Source: Apostichopus japonicus
Lineage: Eukaryota > Echinodermata > Holothuroidea > Aspidochirotida > Stichopodidae
Direction of reading: 5' to 3'
Length of the DNA: 64,000 nucleotides
Assembly (NCBI RefSeq): GCF_037975245.1
Contig: NC_092577.1
Coordinates: 13,133,513 to 13,197,512 of the forward strand
In this document: piece after piece, positions 33,157 to 46,400 of the stretch
Position numbering within the stretch: position 1 is the first letter of the stretch
Layout of the letters: every line of letters begins with the position of its first letter
Notes under the pieces: model-generated
What the model was told of the DNA's origin: nothing
Seen by the model: only the letters and a program-made list of their open reading frames with translations
Databases searched by the model: none
Made by a program: the position numbers and the translations under genes

Positions 33157-35385
33157 AAAAACGAAACTTGATAAAGAAACATCACGTGGTAGGTAAATAA
33201 CCCATAGTAAGTACATTATCCCTATTGTTTGCGGTTGAGGTCAAAGTTCATCTGAGGTCAACAGATGTCAAAATTGAAAACACTTTACATTGGTAAGGCA
33301 AACTTCAGTTGAGCTAATACTTGGTGTGTGTGCAGTGTGTGTTCACAATAGTTAATCGATATGCTCACTTCAAGGTCATCTGAGGCGGAGAGAGATCAAA
33401 CTATGAACACTTCGTCATTTCAATAGCCTGATAAGGGAAACTTCCATTGAGCTCATACTTGGTACGTGTGTGTTCACCATGGTTAGTACAACATCCACCT
33501 TGTTAAGGTCCAAGCTCAAGCCAGGGCAACAGAGGTCGAAGGTCGTGTCATGTCAACAGAGGTCTTAAAAAGAAGAAGTCGAATTAGGCTCATGTTTTTT
33601 CTGCTAAAGGCAAGGAATCACAAAGCCCTTGGCTTTCTTCTTTAAATATATGACATCATCGTGTATCAGTAGATACCCAAAATGACCACCCTTTGACCGA
33701 GTAAAGATTCAATGTAACATTCTGCTACAGTCGAACTGGATTTCAGTCACGGTGATCTGGATAACCTATTCTGATTAAACAGTGGGGTTGAGATTGTGTT
33801 CATAGGCAGATCCATCGGGGATGAGGGGAAGGAGGGGGGGGGGAAGGCTGTCACCCATGTTTTTCCTAATTATATTTATGGGTCCCAATTTGCGTTGCAA
33901 TTTCATTGTGTCCCGTTAATTGTTGAGGTACCAACGAGATTTATTTATTGATAACAGGAAACACGTTGAAGAAACACTTTAGGCCAATCCGAGACCGCCG
34001 TTTCTCCTGATCTTGAACAGGTGTAACAATTTTTTTGTGATAAATTGCTCGAAATCTAAATTCGTCATTATGCGGTTATACATCTAATGGCTTTCCACTA
34101 TCGTCAGGAACTCAGATGGAAGGCGGTTTGGTTAGTGGTGAAAGCAAGAAAGCAAGCAAAATAAGGCAATACAAGAGAGGTATAGATCTCTACACTGGCA
34201 ATTACCGACTATGTCATGGAAACTTCTGCAAAATAAAAGATGGTAAGTCCTTCATTTGATAAACATCGAGATGAAGTGCGTTGAGTACGATTACACAGTA
34301 ATTACACTACGATGGTAAATATTGTACTCGAATACGACTATGAATCCATCATGATGTCTGATACGATTACATTGCAACGTTGGAAGTTTACGGGGTACGA
34401 GTATGGACTCACTATAAATGTCACAGAGTAAGCGAAATGCATTTTGGTAATATCTGGTTTATCACTCGCTTTAGGAGGCAAAGGTGAAAGTTGATTGTAA
34501 CAATAGACAAGAACATCTCCTTTTCCAATAAAAGGAATTTTGTAAAAGAGGAGATAAATGGGCTCGGAACAAATCCAAGTATGACACCAAACAATGCTTT
34601 ACTTTAAATGTAATTCATTTAGCACATGAAAGGAAGAAGAACTTTCTTTTCCTCACAAATAAGATAAACATTGAGAAGGAATTGCACTGAGTGTTATGAC
34701 GTATCAATCTATATTTGTATCATATTATGGCCTTTAACCAGTTCCAGTTGGAATATGACATAAACAAGAGAACGAAGTTACACAAATGACTTGCCATCAG
34801 CAAAGAACTTAAATGATTATTTATTTACATAAAATGATGAAAGTACTTTGTATCAAAATTTGAGAGATGACCCTTGAAAAATGTGCTCATCAACTAAAGG
34901 TTTTTACGTCACGCAAGACCACCAGTTGCGTTTGTCAGCTGCAGAAACAGATGCAACTGGGAACAGTCAGACTTTTATCACCAGCAGCAAGACGTGTACA
35001 AGTCATTACAAAATCGTCAGGAACGATCCGGTGTTGAATGTCATCCAAAAGTGGTCAGATTTTGTTTATATGAAGTTGAAAGAACATTTTTCGTTGGCGT
35101 TATTAGAATTGATAAATCTCTGGATTCAATTTAACACTCAGGCAAACACCGATGAGCCTTCTGGTTCTAAAAAAGCTTACCGGACATGCTGCATAAGTTA
35201 ATGCTGCAGATTTTGAAACCCGCAATATTAATATAAAAACAGAATTAAATCTCTCAAATGTTTGGTGTTTTTTTTTTCTGTGAGTATACATGACAAAGCA
35301 GGACTAAAGGTTTGCCTATTGTCAACCTTTTAAAAAATAATCATTGGGTATATGCTAGAAAGGACCATGCATGCCTACGTTTAGC

Positions 35386-35389
<4 letters not shown>

Positions 35390-35441
<52 letters not shown>

Positions 35442-35575
35442 AATTATATATAATCTAAAAGAGGCTACTATCCTTCAGTTACAAAAAAATATTATTGGAA
35501 TAAACTTAAGGGAAGACAGTTTCGTTTCCTAATCCCGATGACCAAATGAGACAATAACACCATTATTTATATTAT

Positions 35576-35640
<65 letters not shown>
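35390..35640. repeat. (TA)n tracts flanking a duplicated 133-bp segment
   Basis: TA tracts at 35390-35438 and 35572-35632. The segment between them (35439-35571) is repeated almost exactly at 35656-35789 (starts ATCAAATTATATATAATC), so a TA tract and its flank were duplicated together. Confidence 0.9.
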
Positions 35641-35641
<1 letters not shown>

Positions 35642-36019
35642 CATTTCATACATATCAAATTATATATAATCTAAAAGAGGCTACTATCCTTCAGTTACAA
35701 AAAAATATTATTGGAATAAACTTAAGGGAAGACAGTTTCGTTTCCTAATCCCGATGACCAAATGAGACAATAACACCATTATTTACAGCTCAAGAAGTTA
35801 AAAGGGATTAGAAAACTCCTGTGTGTAGGCCTAATTACAGACATAATTTATAACCTAAATATGCCTACGAATGCACCATTTCGCGTCTAAAAATGTAATT
35901 TGTTTATCTTGGTGGGGGGCAATCTCGATCCCCTTCTTGGATGTTGCCTTCAACAACCTCACGACCATACTCCCTCCTATTTATTAATTTTATTAATAAT
36001 GTACAGAATAATTTACAGG

Positions 36020-36025
<6 letters not shown>

Positions 36026-36083
<58 letters not shown>

Positions 36084-36101
36084 TTATATATATATATATA
36101 T
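36026..36101. repeat. (TA)n microsatellite
   Basis: TA tract interrupted once by TTTATTTA. It is the left part of the TA tract into which the ribozyme element appears to have inserted. Confidence 0.93.
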
Positions 36102-36478
36102 AGTGGAATTTTTCTGGTGTGTAATTCTTTATTGATTTACTATATATCTGTCATACCACTTGCTACACATTCAATTCTTATTTACGGCTTGGCTTGCCTA
36201 TAAAGAGTGGTTATTCTGTGTAAAATTGTCAGATTCAAAGCGCCAGGGGTGCACTCTGTACAATCATAACACTTGGGTAATACGCCCTTAATGACAGTTA
36301 TTCAAAAGCCAATTTATACGCTTTAACACACCAGTAGAATCATTGTGGTCGAGTGGTACAGACTTCGGTTCGTGACACAAAGATCCGGGGTTCGATTCCC
36401 TCCTTCGTCTGATGAGTCCCAAAAGGACGAAACCGGTCGTGAAGTGGAATTTTTCTGGTGTGCTATTCTTTATTGATA
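36102..36478 (+). mobile_element. Retrozyme-like element, one unit plus partial second unit
   Basis: AGTGGAATTTTTCTGGTGTG occurs at 36102 and again at 36443, giving a 341-bp unit. Inside are TTATTTACGGCTTGGC, TGTACAATCATAACACTTGG, the A-box-like GGTCGAGTGGTACAGACTTC, the B-box-like GATCCGGGGTTCGATTCC and the hammerhead at 36403-36444. It is the same family as 20486-21185 in opposite orientation. It sits inside a (TA)n tract that is uninterrupted in the duplicated locus at 63615-63652. Confidence 0.87.
36403..36444 (+). ncRNA. Type I hammerhead ribozyme core (intact)
   Basis: Stem I CTTCGT with GTGAAG (36403-36408 and 36439-36444), core CTGATGA (36409-36415), perfect stem II GTCC/GGAC with loop CAAAA (36416-36428), core GAAA (36429-36432), short self-complementary stem III ACCGGT, predicted cleavage after C36438. 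The CTGATGAGTCC...GGACGAAAC string is the same as in the known Schistosoma satellite hammerhead. Confidence 0.92.
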
Positions 36479-36509
36479 TATATTGATATATATATATATA
36501 TATATATAT

Positions 36510-36561
<52 letters not shown>
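36479..36561. repeat. (TA)n microsatellite, right part
   Basis: TA tract with TATTGA interruptions, continuing the tract to the left of the ribozyme element. Confidence 0.93.
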
Positions 36562-36566
<5 letters not shown>

Positions 36567-36699
36567 TATACATGTATAACATACATACACACACACAGAT
36601 ACATAAATTCATTAACTTCTTCTATACTCTTACAAATGTGTGTAATTACCACCACCTGCCTCTGAAGGTCGGAAAAAGAATTTAAAAACTTAAACAATT

Positions 36700-36912
36700 T
36701 CAAATCTGTCCCATACTCTCATCTGTTTTGTCTTCTCTGGATTGAAGAGAACGTCCCTCTTCGTCTTCTTGAAGAACAGCTAGCAGTTCAGTTACATCCA
36801 CCTCTCCTCCATCCTCATCGATGGGATGTAGCTCCCGGGGCTGTCTTAGCTGAGGATTGGTACTTCCGGAGGAAGTTAACATCCGTCCATGTGAGTTTTC
36901 TCCATCAGGTTC
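36700..36912 (-). CDS. RTK exon 13: C-terminal tail
   Basis: Acceptor TTTTTGTTGCAAAG, phase 0. Encodes EPDGENSHGRMLTSSGSTN and an acidic segment, VDVTELLAVLQEDEEG, ending DESMGQI and TGA (36700-36702). The 70-residue tail has no tyrosine, unusual for an RTK, which normally recruits SH2 proteins through tail phosphotyrosines. Confidence 0.9.
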   Translation of the reverse strand, partial: EPDGENSHGRMLTSSGSTNPQLRQPRELHPIDEDGGEVDVTELLAVLQEDEEGRSLQSREDKTDESMGQI

Positions 36913-37383
36913 CTTTGCAACAAAAATTATTAAACGTACATTGTAATAGTAAAGTATCCAGAGGAGACTTGACACGGGATGGTAAGGTCAGTAAAGTCTC
37001 AGTGAGATTCCGGAAAAGCATACAATTTTGTAACAAATAAATCAATCAATTTAAAAGAATCAAGGAATGTCCTTTTTCGTGAAACTATAGAGATGCAAAA
37101 ATGTTGCAACAAGACTTAAGAAAACTTACAGCCATCTCGTCATCCACTGAAAACTGAATGTAATCACATCTTTTAGCCAACAATTCTCCAAGTTCTTCAG
37201 AAAGGTCGACGAATTTTGGTCTGTCCGCTGGGTCCTCTTGCCAACATCTGAGCATCAACTGATAGCTAAAAACAGTAAGAAAATCAACAAGCAGGTCGAT
37301 ATCACCCACCAAATATGTTGTTTATTGTAAATTTTGTAATAAAGTACAGGTAATTAATAATATTAGTAAATAACAATACAAGC

Positions 37384-37420
<37 letters not shown>

Positions 37421-40400
37421 TAGATAGATAGATATAGATAGATATATATAGATACCTTTGCAGACTGACAATGGATCTATACATTGAAGGAAACTCCCGT
37501 TTGGAAGTTTCGAATGTCTGCACATGTGTTGATTGGAAACTTCAGATCACACAGAACTATACTCACATGTCATCTGGACAATGCTCCGCTTTCTCCATAC
37601 GATAGCCTTCTCGTAACTTATTCACCAGAAATCGCAGTGCCATGCCAGGATATGGCGATCCACCCAATGTAAATATTTCATGTAATACAACGCCGAATGA
37701 CCACCTAAGAAGTAAAATGAGACAGAATACTTGCACGGCGTTCGTATATTTCTTTCGCCAGATTGAACGTCAAGTTACCTTCATGAAAAAGTATCTTATT
37801 GACCACACCTATACAGAAGATTTCCCAAAAATTTCTTTTTATCCCAGAATACCTATATTTTTGCACCCTATAGTACATTTTTCATCGAAAATAATAATGT
37901 CACTCCCTGTGTTGTATGTTAAGTACAAGACCCAATATTTTACTCTTTATCGAAATTTACAGAAAAGACGTAGAAAATAACTCAAGCAATTCATGTTGTA
38001 AAGATTAAAGCTGCCATTCACATCGACATATTGAATGATATGATTACTGTAATATACATATACAATTCAAAGAGTAAAGAAAATTAATTTCAAATTAATT
38101 TCTCATATTATTGTACAGAAGAAAAAATAACACACAGTACAGTATGAAATAGCATAATATGACGTACACTTAAAACAGAAGTATTGCCAACTGGTTAGTA
38201 TCCATAAAAAACTTCAATTCAACAAAGGTATTGATAGATTATAGACGAGAAAGATATAGGGGAGAAATAAACTAAAGTGTGGGAGAGAAATGGGAAAGAG
38301 AAATAAGAGGAGATAGATATAGAGATGATCGACCAACCCATTAAACAAGAAAGATCAGATTAACAGATGATGACAGGGGTTTAAATGTCAATTCTGTTCA
38401 GATTTGTTGTTGTTCTGTTCAGATTTGTTGTTCAGATTGTTGTTGTTGATATTCTTACCTTTTCATTCAACTTCTCTGTGTTTTGTTTATACTACTATTT
38501 TACTGTATTCTGAATGTATCTTTATAACTTTAATTTTTTTGTGTTTTGCTGCAGGGCGACAAATTTCCATATCTTATGGACGAAATAAATATCTATCTAT
38601 CTATCTATCTTTAGCTTGAAAAAACATGAAAAGAAACATATAGAGAAAGAAAAAGGTTTTAGTTTCTAGTGGTACTATGACGTCATCTCAGATTTACCAA
38701 ATTACAACTCCTCTGTGATATCTCCCTAACGAAACAAGATTTCTGTCAGCTGTTTGGGGAAAGCTGTTTTTCACAAAGATCTCTCTCACATTAGCAAAAC
38801 AATAATGGTTGTTGTGTTTGTGTCTTTTATTAATTTTACCAAAATACCAAAAGTTCAGATGATCGTGTACACTAGCGGCAAAGAAATTGCTGTCTGAAAT
38901 TAACTTTGCGTCACGATTTATTGTAAATTTTCCTGGATCTTTAATATATAAACCACCAATATACGTATATACTACCCAAACAATTTCTTAGACCGGAGCA
39001 ATAAACTAAACTGTGAAGTAATCAAGCGAAATGTATACATTGCGATACTTACACATCGCTTTTCGAAGAACATATCCCACTGAAAATAGTTTCTAGGCTA
39101 CACCATTTAACAGGTATTTTCTTGTCTGCAGTTTCCTGCCTCTTATATCCTCTCTTGTAGATGTCATCGGACATGCCAAAGTCAGATATTTTAACTTTTA
39201 AACCATCACCGACTAGCACATTTCGAGCTGCAAGGTCTCCATGATAACATTTTGCATTTTCCATGTAGGCCTTTCGATAAAAAATAAAGTAATTTTTAAT
39301 ATATATGTTGTGTTTGATTTATGGATCTTACAAAGTCAGCCTATACAGTTATTGGAACGTTCACGGTTTCACATCTCGGTAATCTCTCGAACAGGGACAC
39401 TGAAACAATAGCTACGCCACTGATAAAGTAAATATTTGCAAAGTTGAAGACTTTTGGAGTCTAACCAATTTGTAGACGACATATGTAGTCAACGGGATTA
39501 AAAGACCGAAGTGTGTATCTGGCTGGGGCTGAATATATTAACTTTAACCCTTGAAATGATTATATCGGACCATTTATACACTTACGAACTCACAGGCTCA
39601 TTTCTAGCTGTGGCGAGAATCACCAATTTATATAATAACCAATGCTGATTGTGATGCAGACATCGCATCCTAACATTCAATGTTATATGGTTAGGCCTAC
39701 TATAACATCAAGGGTGTTTGAAAGCTCACCATTCCATTTGTGATATCGCGAGCCACAATGATCTGTTTTTCTTCCCCTAAAGAGTATATCGGATCGATGG
39801 CTGAACTGCCTTCCTGGTGAAAGAATAAGGTGCAGTGAAGATAGTTATTAGATGAAGTCGAATATGTTTATTGATCAAACAATGTAACATTCGTACATTT
39901 ATAAACACAGCGTATTTCTAGCAATGCATATCTCAAGCTTGTAATCAGGGGGCGGATCCAGGATTTAAGAAAAAGAGGGTGTGTGGCCGTGTGGTCGTTG
40001 ATGCCGATTCCCACGTGATCTACGAGTGTGAAGGATTCCTTTAAGGCTAAATTAAATCTTCAATTAGGTCGACACGCACGATTGTGCTAATAACTACCTA
40101 TAATATTGGGTCATTCCATATTAAATCACCAAATTTTGGAGTATGTTGTAGTTCGACATCTTTTAAAAAATTCCCAAGTTGATTGTATGATTGGAACACC
40201 ATGAAATTGGCATACTCTGAAAATTTCAGTTGCATTGCTTCACAATTGGCCGATTTCTCATACTTTGAAATTCCGCAATTTGTCGCCACCTTAACATTTT
40301 GGCTTTTTCTTGACTTTTGAGGTCTCATTTCTCGGCAATTAAACATCCTACTACCTTTTTATTACTGCTGCCTATAGAATCTATCCCATGAAACAGGAAT

Positions 40401-43400
40401 ATTAAAAATTAGGCTCCAAAACATTGTCTTGTGGAGGTGTTTTAGTGATAAATTGCCCCTAAACCATTGCTTCAGGGTACTTGATTCTTTCCGAGGTTAT
40501 TATGTCTAGTACAAAAAATTCAAAATAATGATTACAATGCTTTCCTATAATATATTTGCAAGTTGTGCAACTCTAAAGTTGCTATTTCATGCTGCAATTC
40601 AGCATCAGGAAGGGGTTTTGATGCCAATTTTTTACCAAAGTAACCATGTTAGAGCTGTCAGGGTTTTATACTTTAATTATAAGTATAAAGTCCTTACACC
40701 TAAACAAATTTCAGGGTTCCAGCCTTTCTCAATATTAATTTACGAAGTTGTTAAGTTGCTCCGATTTACAAAAGAGGTCGTCTTTGACAGCCAATAACTC
40801 AAAACGCGTCATGTTGAAAAAATCTGATTATTTTTTTGGGAAGAGATATAGTACCACCCTGTTTGTACAAAATATTTCAGGAGGGTACTTCGCCTTATTT
40901 TGAAATTAAAAATCCTCAAAGTTTGGGATTTTCACCAAAAAAAAAAAACGTTTTGCCTATTTTGATGTTCCACATGTTTGAGCCTGGGTATTGTACTTCA
41001 AGGTCATTCAATTCAATACTGTGCAGTTTTTAATGTCATATGAACAAATACTATTTGGTTTAATTCATTTAATTAAAAGACTTTACTCTAAAATGAATTT
41101 CAACCAGTACATACATGTAAAGTGTGTACAGTACATACGTTGTACTGGGTATACATGTACAGTGTGTATTAGTGTTAGGTGTAAACATAGTCTTCTGGCA
41201 CTCATTGTCCTTATCCAAATGGATTCCCACCAAACATGAGAGTAGCCAAGCCATTTTCACAATATTACAGAAAAGTATTAGCACATAAATTAATTTATAG
41301 TACTTTAGTATCCTCTAAGGGTAAAAGTACATCCATCGTAGAGACTGCTTGAGACATTACTACAATAGCATTGTATTTTGAGTTGTATGCAAGTCCAACA
41401 GTTTCTTTTGAAAGATGAATCTGGAGCTTTTGTGTTGCTGGTCCTTCCTGTTTTCTATGCCTAACAATTTGAACTGTTAGTTAATGTGAATACCTTTATA
41501 TTTACACTTACTGTATTGATTACTGTACCCACTTATAAAATCCTTGTCAGCAATCAAAGCATGTCTCCTCAAGTGAGCATGGAGAAAATAAATATTTTCA
41601 ATGTTGGGTTGTCCATTATGTGGTTTATACACAACTTTGTGAAAGTATTTTTTTTGTATACTGTACTTTATCCATTTGGATAAGGAAAATGAGTAAAAAT
41701 TGGCATCAAAATTCATTCCTCATGCTAAATCGCAGCATGAAATAGCAACTTTAGAGTTGCACAACTTGCAAATATATTATAGGAAAGCATTGTAATCATT
41801 ATTGTGTATTTTTTGTACTAGACATAATAACCTCTGAAAGAATCAAGTACCCTGAGGCAATGGTTTAGGAGCAATTTGTCACTAAAAATAGCACATTTTT
41901 TATTGAAAAATACAAAAATTGAATATTTGGACACTTTTAACTCCACAAGACAATGTTTTTGTAGCCCAATGTTTATATTCCTGTTCTATGGGACAGACTT
42001 TATAAGCATCTGTAATAAAAAGGTAATAGGATGTTTAATTGCTGAAAAATGAGATCTCAAAAGTCAAGAAAATGACAAATTACGTTGTGTGATAAATGGG
42101 CCAATTGTGAAGCAATACAACTGAAATTTTCAAAGTATGCTTATTTCATGGTGTTCCAATCATACCAAACATTTGGGAATATTTGGGAAGGGTGCAGCAA
42201 CAGCCATCCGTGATTTGACACGGAATTACCATATTATGTTTGGGTTGAACGGGGGGAGGGTAGGGGGGTTGGGAGGGTTGGGTTTGGTGAACACAATCAC
42301 ACCCCAATTGCATCTGCACCTGGTAACCGCAATATTTAAATAGGGAATATATACCGTCAACGGTACACAAAGTATAAAATGAATGAACTCAAATTTATTT
42401 TTCACGTAATCACTGGTTTACTTTTAGCCAATTAAGATTGGTTCCTTAAATTATCAGATAAAATCGCATACATATACGTTACAGAGCAGTTCCATATTAT
42501 CGCATACAGCTTACAGCTCTAGATGCGTAATTCATTACTGCCATATCATTGCATTCCCATAAAACGTTGCTGCTGTGTGGTAGGAAGAGGAACAAGTGGC
42601 ATAGTCTTTACCTCTCGGCACTTCCTCAAGAAGTTGAGTAAATCTCCAAATTGCATATATTCAGTGATCAGGTAAAAAGGTTCTCTCCTTGAACAGCAGG
42701 CAACAAGGGACATGATATTTCTGTGTTCTCCAAGTGAGGAGAGTAACTTCATTTCATCTAAGAGGTCTTCATTAGCCTCGGCGAAAGCGCCGACTGTGAA
42801 GAAGTGTAAAAAAACGTACTATAAACGAATGCAATTACAACATCTTTGGACATGAAATGCAAAATACAGGGAATATTCTTTCCATTCTTTCAAACTTAGT
42901 TCGACATGGTTCTAAATCGAATTGTATCCCAAAGGGATACATTGGGACGGAAGCAAAGTAAAGAGCTATTTATATGATCAGCAATCCCATATGAATAAAG
43001 CCTGTGAATTTCCAAAATAACAGTTGGAGAATAATTTCCTCCGAGAAATAATGTAATGTTAATTCATAAATAGAAAACTAATTTGGTCAAATTATCAACA
43101 AATTTGTCATTGCAGAGAATTTTTGAGACGAACAGCACGATCTGACATTGGCCTAGCAGGAAACAACAGGGCAATTATAGCAGTTATAGAAATTCGTCCT
43201 CAAAGGAGATTTAACATTCACACAATCCCAATATGGCGTGCACTCTCAGGCCCTACAGACAACACAGGGTCCCGACGGGCGTCTCCAGCGAGATGGGTGG
43301 TTACTTTTTCAGTCATTGTCACCGTGCACCCCCCCCCCCCTCCCCCCGCATTGGTGACGCCGTGGCCACTGATTTCTTGGCTACCTCAAAACTCTCATAA

Positions 43401-46400
43401 GAGCTGTAGTACGGCATCGAACACGAGGAGTCGAACTCTTGTCTTTGATATGTCTCGCACTGGAGACTGAATCCACACAATTCCGCAAGTATTTATTTCT
43501 TTTCTTTGAAAATGCTAGCTATTTATTTGCTTACGTCTGTTAAGACATCCTTTTCTTGGGCGGAAAATCAAATGACTGAATGATTATGAAGCCTCTGTAG
43601 ATTTGTAATAATGTGTGAAACTAACATAACATATTAATATGGAAAAAAAAACATAACAAGCTGCTTGAAATCTCTGTTCTAATCTTTCTCTGTTTCAGAA
43701 CTACTAAATATACGTTATACGGGAAATGCAAAATACCTTTTGTGGTTTTAACAGCGACAGCCATATTGTCAGGATAACCAATGAGTCCAGTGATAACTCC
43801 CTTATACACAACACCGAATTCACCTTTTCCGAGTTCTTCTTTTAGGGTGACTTGACAGAGGTTTATCTCCTTGGATTTTAGTAGAGGTTCCACATCTCTG
43901 GTGTTCTCTGTAAATATTATAGTCTTCCTAACATAATTGTTACGGAACAAACGATACACATGGCATACTGTTGAAAAAGGAGTGATTATTCAAGCGGCTC
44001 TATCGTTCTTATCCATAGTTATTCACGGAAGTCATTCAAAATGGATGCAACAACACGTTTTTTGACGGGCACGCAAAATTACTAATAGATGGGAAATGGC
44101 TTCCACGAATTTACAAATATATGTTTTTGTTTTACAGGTCATAGAACGAATTCTTCTACAAGGGCACGGAAAGGTGTCTTCTGCAAGAACACGGAACACC
44201 AGTGGCACGGGAATAAGTCTTCTAAAAGGCAAGGAGCAAAATGAACTAAATTTGACTTCATGATTACGGAAGAACAATTTATCTGTCCACCTATATATGA
44301 AGAATTTTGCAACTTAATGATGACTAAGAATGAAAAAGACAGAAGTGAAAAGAGCATACCCAACTGGATACGAACAGTCTGGTAAAGTCTCCTTCTTTTA
44401 ACGAGAAAAAAGAGTATCAGACTCAACAGTAAGACCAGAATGACTGTAAGACAGACAACCAGTAGGAGACTGTTTGGTGCAACTGCAACTGAAGCTATGA
44501 ATAATATATAATGGTACTCAGTAAACCGGAAATTGTTAGCATGTGTTGAAAGAGATTATAAACATAACCTGTGAGTAGTATATATCGTGCTACTTCACTT
44601 CCCCCCAGGGAGCCGCAGGCACCCGTTTTTGGGGGGCCGTTTCCCGTTTCTCGGGAGCCGTTTCAGGAGTCTTCGTTTTCTGAGATCGTCATCGATGTTG
44701 TCATCGTTTATTTAAGTTATGCGTAAAACAAGTCGTAACATGTTCATCATTTAATTTAAGAAACGGACAAGACGCGTTGTAACGCGAATAGATAATATGA
44801 TGTCAACGTTTTCTTGTGAATGCGCCAATAATGAAGATGAAATGTTTCAGGACGGTATTCATTTGATTTCGCATCAATATGAAGGAGGAGCGAGTTGTTT
44901 CAAATCAAGCACACTACTAGCTGGTTACCATGGACGACAAAGAAACATTTCCAGAAATCTCAGACGAATTGAACAACGCCGGCTGGCGTACGTACGTGGC
45001 AGAAAGATAAACCCTAGTTTGTGAACCAAGAAACGAATCAGCGCATCGACGAATTCCCGAAGCTTTCGAAAGACATTTCAGGTTCATCACCAAACTTGAC
45101 GCTTTTTGAGAATTGTATCGTAGATTACTTCATTGATTTGGAATTGCTCATGAATACCGTTCTGTAGCAAATCCCAACATAACGATGACATCATATCATG
45201 TCATCATATCATGTCATAATATAGTCGCGTTACAACGCGTCTTGTCCGTTTCTTAAATTAAATGATGAACATGTTAATTACGACTTGTTTACGCATTACT
45301 TAAAATAAACGATCACAACATCGTTGACTTCCTCGGAAAACAAAGGCTCCCGAAAACGGCTCCCGAAAAACAGGAGACAGCCTCGGAAAAACGGGTGCTT
45401 CCGGCCTTTAGAGGGGGTCTCTCGAAACGGCTTCCGAAAAACATTTCAAAAAAAGAAAGGCTCCCGAGACGGCTCCTGAAAAACATGAGACGGCCCCGAA
45501 AACGGGTGCCTGTGGCTCCATGGGGCGGGGGGAGGGTGGTGAATAAGTAGCACGATACTACTCCTGTGATAGTTAAAATATGGTAATCTTAAACATATGA
45601 CATTTTTAGGATGACTTTCAATGGGATGCGCAAGAATTTAGGCCAACGTGGCTCACCAATCACGCTTAAGAATGAGCAGAGGGTGCTGCGATATCTGTCC
45701 TATCTTGCTACGTGAAACTCGACAAGTTGCAATCTATGAGTAAAGATGATAACGAACGGTACCGTGAGTTGATCACCTGTATCTACAATGTTCTTTCGAA
45801 ACCAAGTGGGTGAGGGAACAGTAATCTATGTCGAAATCTGCTTTCCTTAACGTGTTGATCTATGCAGATAACATTGTGAATATTCATCCAGTTCTATATA
45901 GTATGGATATAGAGGGGATAGAAAGGGGCAAAAAATACTACGGCACCTGTCAGCGTCACTCTTACCTCAAACTTTTCCAGCTAGGCCACTTCTGGTCCAT
46001 TATGTAGTTATTGCATAGTGTGTGTGTTGTACCCCTATAACATTATACTGCTTACGGTTCCAGTTTCTACATATATACGTTGACAGTTGCACATTATCAT
46101 TTGTTTATGTGATTTAAATACCGGAATTAATTATATTTCTTTTACATGTGTTCAAGTTGCTAAGTTGTGTATTATGGATGTATGTATTCAACCTTTCAGT
46201 TCACGTGATTTCTCGTAATGTGCCATGACATGGACTTAGTGCACACACGCACACACAATATAGCCGCTCATTACCAAGCCCACCGTCTTTAGTGTCATTT
46301 TTCTAAATACAAAAATTTCGCTACTGCTAGGGTTTTTTCCCTGTTTTTACCAACAAAAAAACCCTTTGTGGTTGGTGTTTCATTATTTCTCTATTTCTTT

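Larger units (their letters stand above)
33157..36912. repeat. Segmental duplication, copy A (left part)
   Basis: From AAAAACGAAACTTGATAAAG at 33157 the sequence is nearly identical to 60843 onward, through the last exon of the kinase gene. Copy-specific changes: copy B lacks about 130 bp around 33605-33738; copy B lacks about 34943-35907; copy A lacks the 1-kb retroposon at 62278-63280; copy A has the ribozyme element at 36102-36478. Since copy B ends at the window edge inside the gene, the real duplication probably covers the whole kinase gene, with a unit of about 27.7 kb. Confidence 0.92.

Noticed and set aside
34881-35201. 106-codon plus-strand frame downstream of the kinase gene
   Set aside because: The duplicated copy at 63430 breaks the frame and deletes its second half, so no selection for coding is seen.
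36345-36400. Possible tRNA gene next to the ribozyme
   Set aside because: The same tRNA-like block recurs in every unit of the ribozyme element, so it is part of the repeat.
35900-36685. Frames of IYIYIYIY residues
   Set aside because: Translation of TA tracts; same for 20.3, 37.4, 53.3 and 63.6 kb.
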